A stretch of DNA of 64,000 nt, taken from contig NZ_JAALJI010000001.1 in the NCBI RefSeq assembly GCF_011064595.1, positions 726,863 to 790,862 of the forward strand, read 5' to 3'. A program made the translations under genes and the position numbers. This stretch comes from Paludisphaera soli. Lineage in GTDB: Bacteria; Planctomycetota; Planctomycetia; Isosphaerales; Isosphaeraceae. Numbering within the stretch: the first letter of the stretch is position 1; every line of letters starts with the position of its first letter. This document shows positions 63,175-64,000 of the stretch, piece by piece. The notes beneath the pieces are model-generated. The model was not told the DNA's origin. It made no database searches and was given only the letters and a program-made list of their open reading frames with translations.

Positions 63175-63821
63175 ACCGAGCACCGATCTTCCTCTCGGCC
63201 GGCGTCCCGGACAAGGATCCGCATAAGTACTCGGTCGAGCCGATCGCCGTCCGCGAGGCCGTCCGGGCCCTCGTCGGCGCCATGCTGCCCGCGCGCCCGC
63301 TCGTCTTCGGGGGGCACCCCGCGATCTCGCCCATGGTCTGGGAGGACGCCGACAGCCTGGGGCTCGCCCGGGACGTCTTCATCTACCAATCCCGCCTTTT
63401 CGCCACGAAGGTCCCGAAGGAGGCCCATTTCTTCCAGGGCCTGGACCGCCTCGTCTGGACCCCGGCCGTCCCCCTCGACCGGCCCGGCCGCGACGCCTCG
63501 CTGGCCTTGATGCGGGACGCGATGATCGTCCGGCGCGTCCTCGACGAGTCGAAGGTCCTCGACCCCTCGGCCCCGCCCGATTTCCCCGAGTACTCCGCCG
63601 GAGTCTTTATCGGCGGGATGCAGGGGATCGAGGACGAGTGGCGGCTCTTCCGGGCGAGCTATCCGAACGCCCCCGCCTTGCTGGTCGCCTCCACCGGCGG
63701 CGCGGCCCGCCTCCTGATAGACGACGCCGGCTCCGCGCAGATCTACCCGCCGGCCGCGCGACGCCTGCTGGAGCGCGACCGCCGCTATCGCTTCGTGTTC
63801 CGCTCGCTGCTGCCGCCTTGA
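63171..63821 (+). CDS. SLOG-like (STALD/LD-cluster) nucleotide-binding protein
   Basis: This encodes 216 residues. The N-terminus APIFLSAGVPDKDPHKYSVE, then AVREAVRALVGAMLP and RPLVFGGHPAISPMVW (residues ~43-57), follows the pattern of SLOG-superfamily proteins (Smf/DprA-LOG) that bind nucleotides. Stand-alone versions occur next to TIR genes; the Thoeris effector ThsA has a SLOG domain that senses TIR-made cyclic ADP-ribose. GGGAGG precedes the ATG, which overlaps the TIR gene stop. Its function here as a sensor or nucleotide-cleaving enzyme is inferred. It is the last gene of the four-gene operon. Confidence 0.78.
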   Translation: MNRAPIFLSAGVPDKDPHKYSVEPIAVREAVRALVGAMLPARPLVFGGHPAISPMVWEDADSLGLARDVFIYQSRLFATKVPKEAHFFQGLDRLVWTPAVPLDRPGRDASLALMRDAMIVRRVLDESKVLDPSAPPDFPEYSAGVFIGGMQGIEDEWRLFRASYPNAPALLVASTGGAARLLIDDAGSAQIYPPAARRLLERDRRYRFVFRSLLPP

Positions 63822-64000
63822 TGCCGTTGAGTTCGACCGGAGAAATGGACATTCGACAACCCAGCCGGTCTGCATCTCGGCCGGACCCGTCCGAAAGACG
63901 CCTCGGTCGCCCAATTCATGTCCCAGCCAGGCTGGCATCGAATCTGTTATTCGGCCGCATCCAAGGGGGCCCCGGGGATGGCCGATCCGTACTGGCAATC

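Noticed and set aside
62625..63998. 457-codon reverse frame at the right edge
   Set aside because: It is a shadow of the TIR and SLOG-like genes; composition is Arg/Gly/Asp-rich without structure.
63822..64000. Possible new gene starting at 63918 or 63978 and leaving the window
   Set aside because: Only about 27 codons or fewer are visible, with no ribosome-binding site or family resemblance.

Overview
The window is high-GC DNA that looks like a chromosome segment of a Planctomycetota bacterium, most likely Isosphaeraceae-like. The basis is a planctomycete-type cytochrome/DUF1549-DUF1553 protein paired with a DUF1501 protein, a DUF1580 protein, a DUF1559 remnant, and a tetrahydromethanopterin (H4MPT) C1-transfer gene cluster. 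This assignment comes from gene content only; no database search was possible.

Layout. Positions 1-12223 hold housekeeping and planctomycete-specific genes: a membrane protein running off the left edge, CvpA-like protein, sugar-phosphate isomerase, ribonuclease D, alpha/beta hydrolase, TPR protein, M20 amidohydrolase, D-threonine aldolase-like enzyme and the PSD1/DUF1501 pair. Positions 12354-25091 are a compact C1 cluster: kinase, MfnF-like protein, two ATP-grasp enzymes, HisA-like protein, pterin synthase, CitG-like protein, mch and fhcC/D/A/B, with an SPFH gene embedded in it. Then come tRNA-Arg, an ABC exporter and tRNA-Gly(CCC).

Positions ~28100-37060 look like an integrative element in the tRNA-Gly gene: tyrosine integrase, DUF1580 protein, decayed HNH gene, orphan genes, a RecA-like ATPase next to a putative primase-like protein, and a repeat-rich non-coding stretch. 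The right end is scrambled, with an ISL3 transposase tail, an antitoxin and a toxin/DUF1559 chimera. Positions 37839-47818 form a heavy-metal efflux locus (TolC-like protein divergent from a Cys-rich protein, CusB-like adaptor, CusA-like pump with a large insertion, BNR protein). Positions 47872-50833 are an insertion-sequence graveyard: an intact-looking IS5-type element beside fragments of IS66, a serine recombinase and IS3.

Positions 51179-63821 are the most interesting part: a HEAT-repeat/membrane-TIR pair, then a tightly coupled four-gene operon of a 1549-residue TIR-STAND-transmembrane-propeller protein, a patatin-like phospholipase, a second TIR protein and a SLOG-like protein. The domain set resembles NAD-nucleotide-signalling and membrane-damaging antiphage systems. 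In this exact combination it is a candidate undescribed conflict system.
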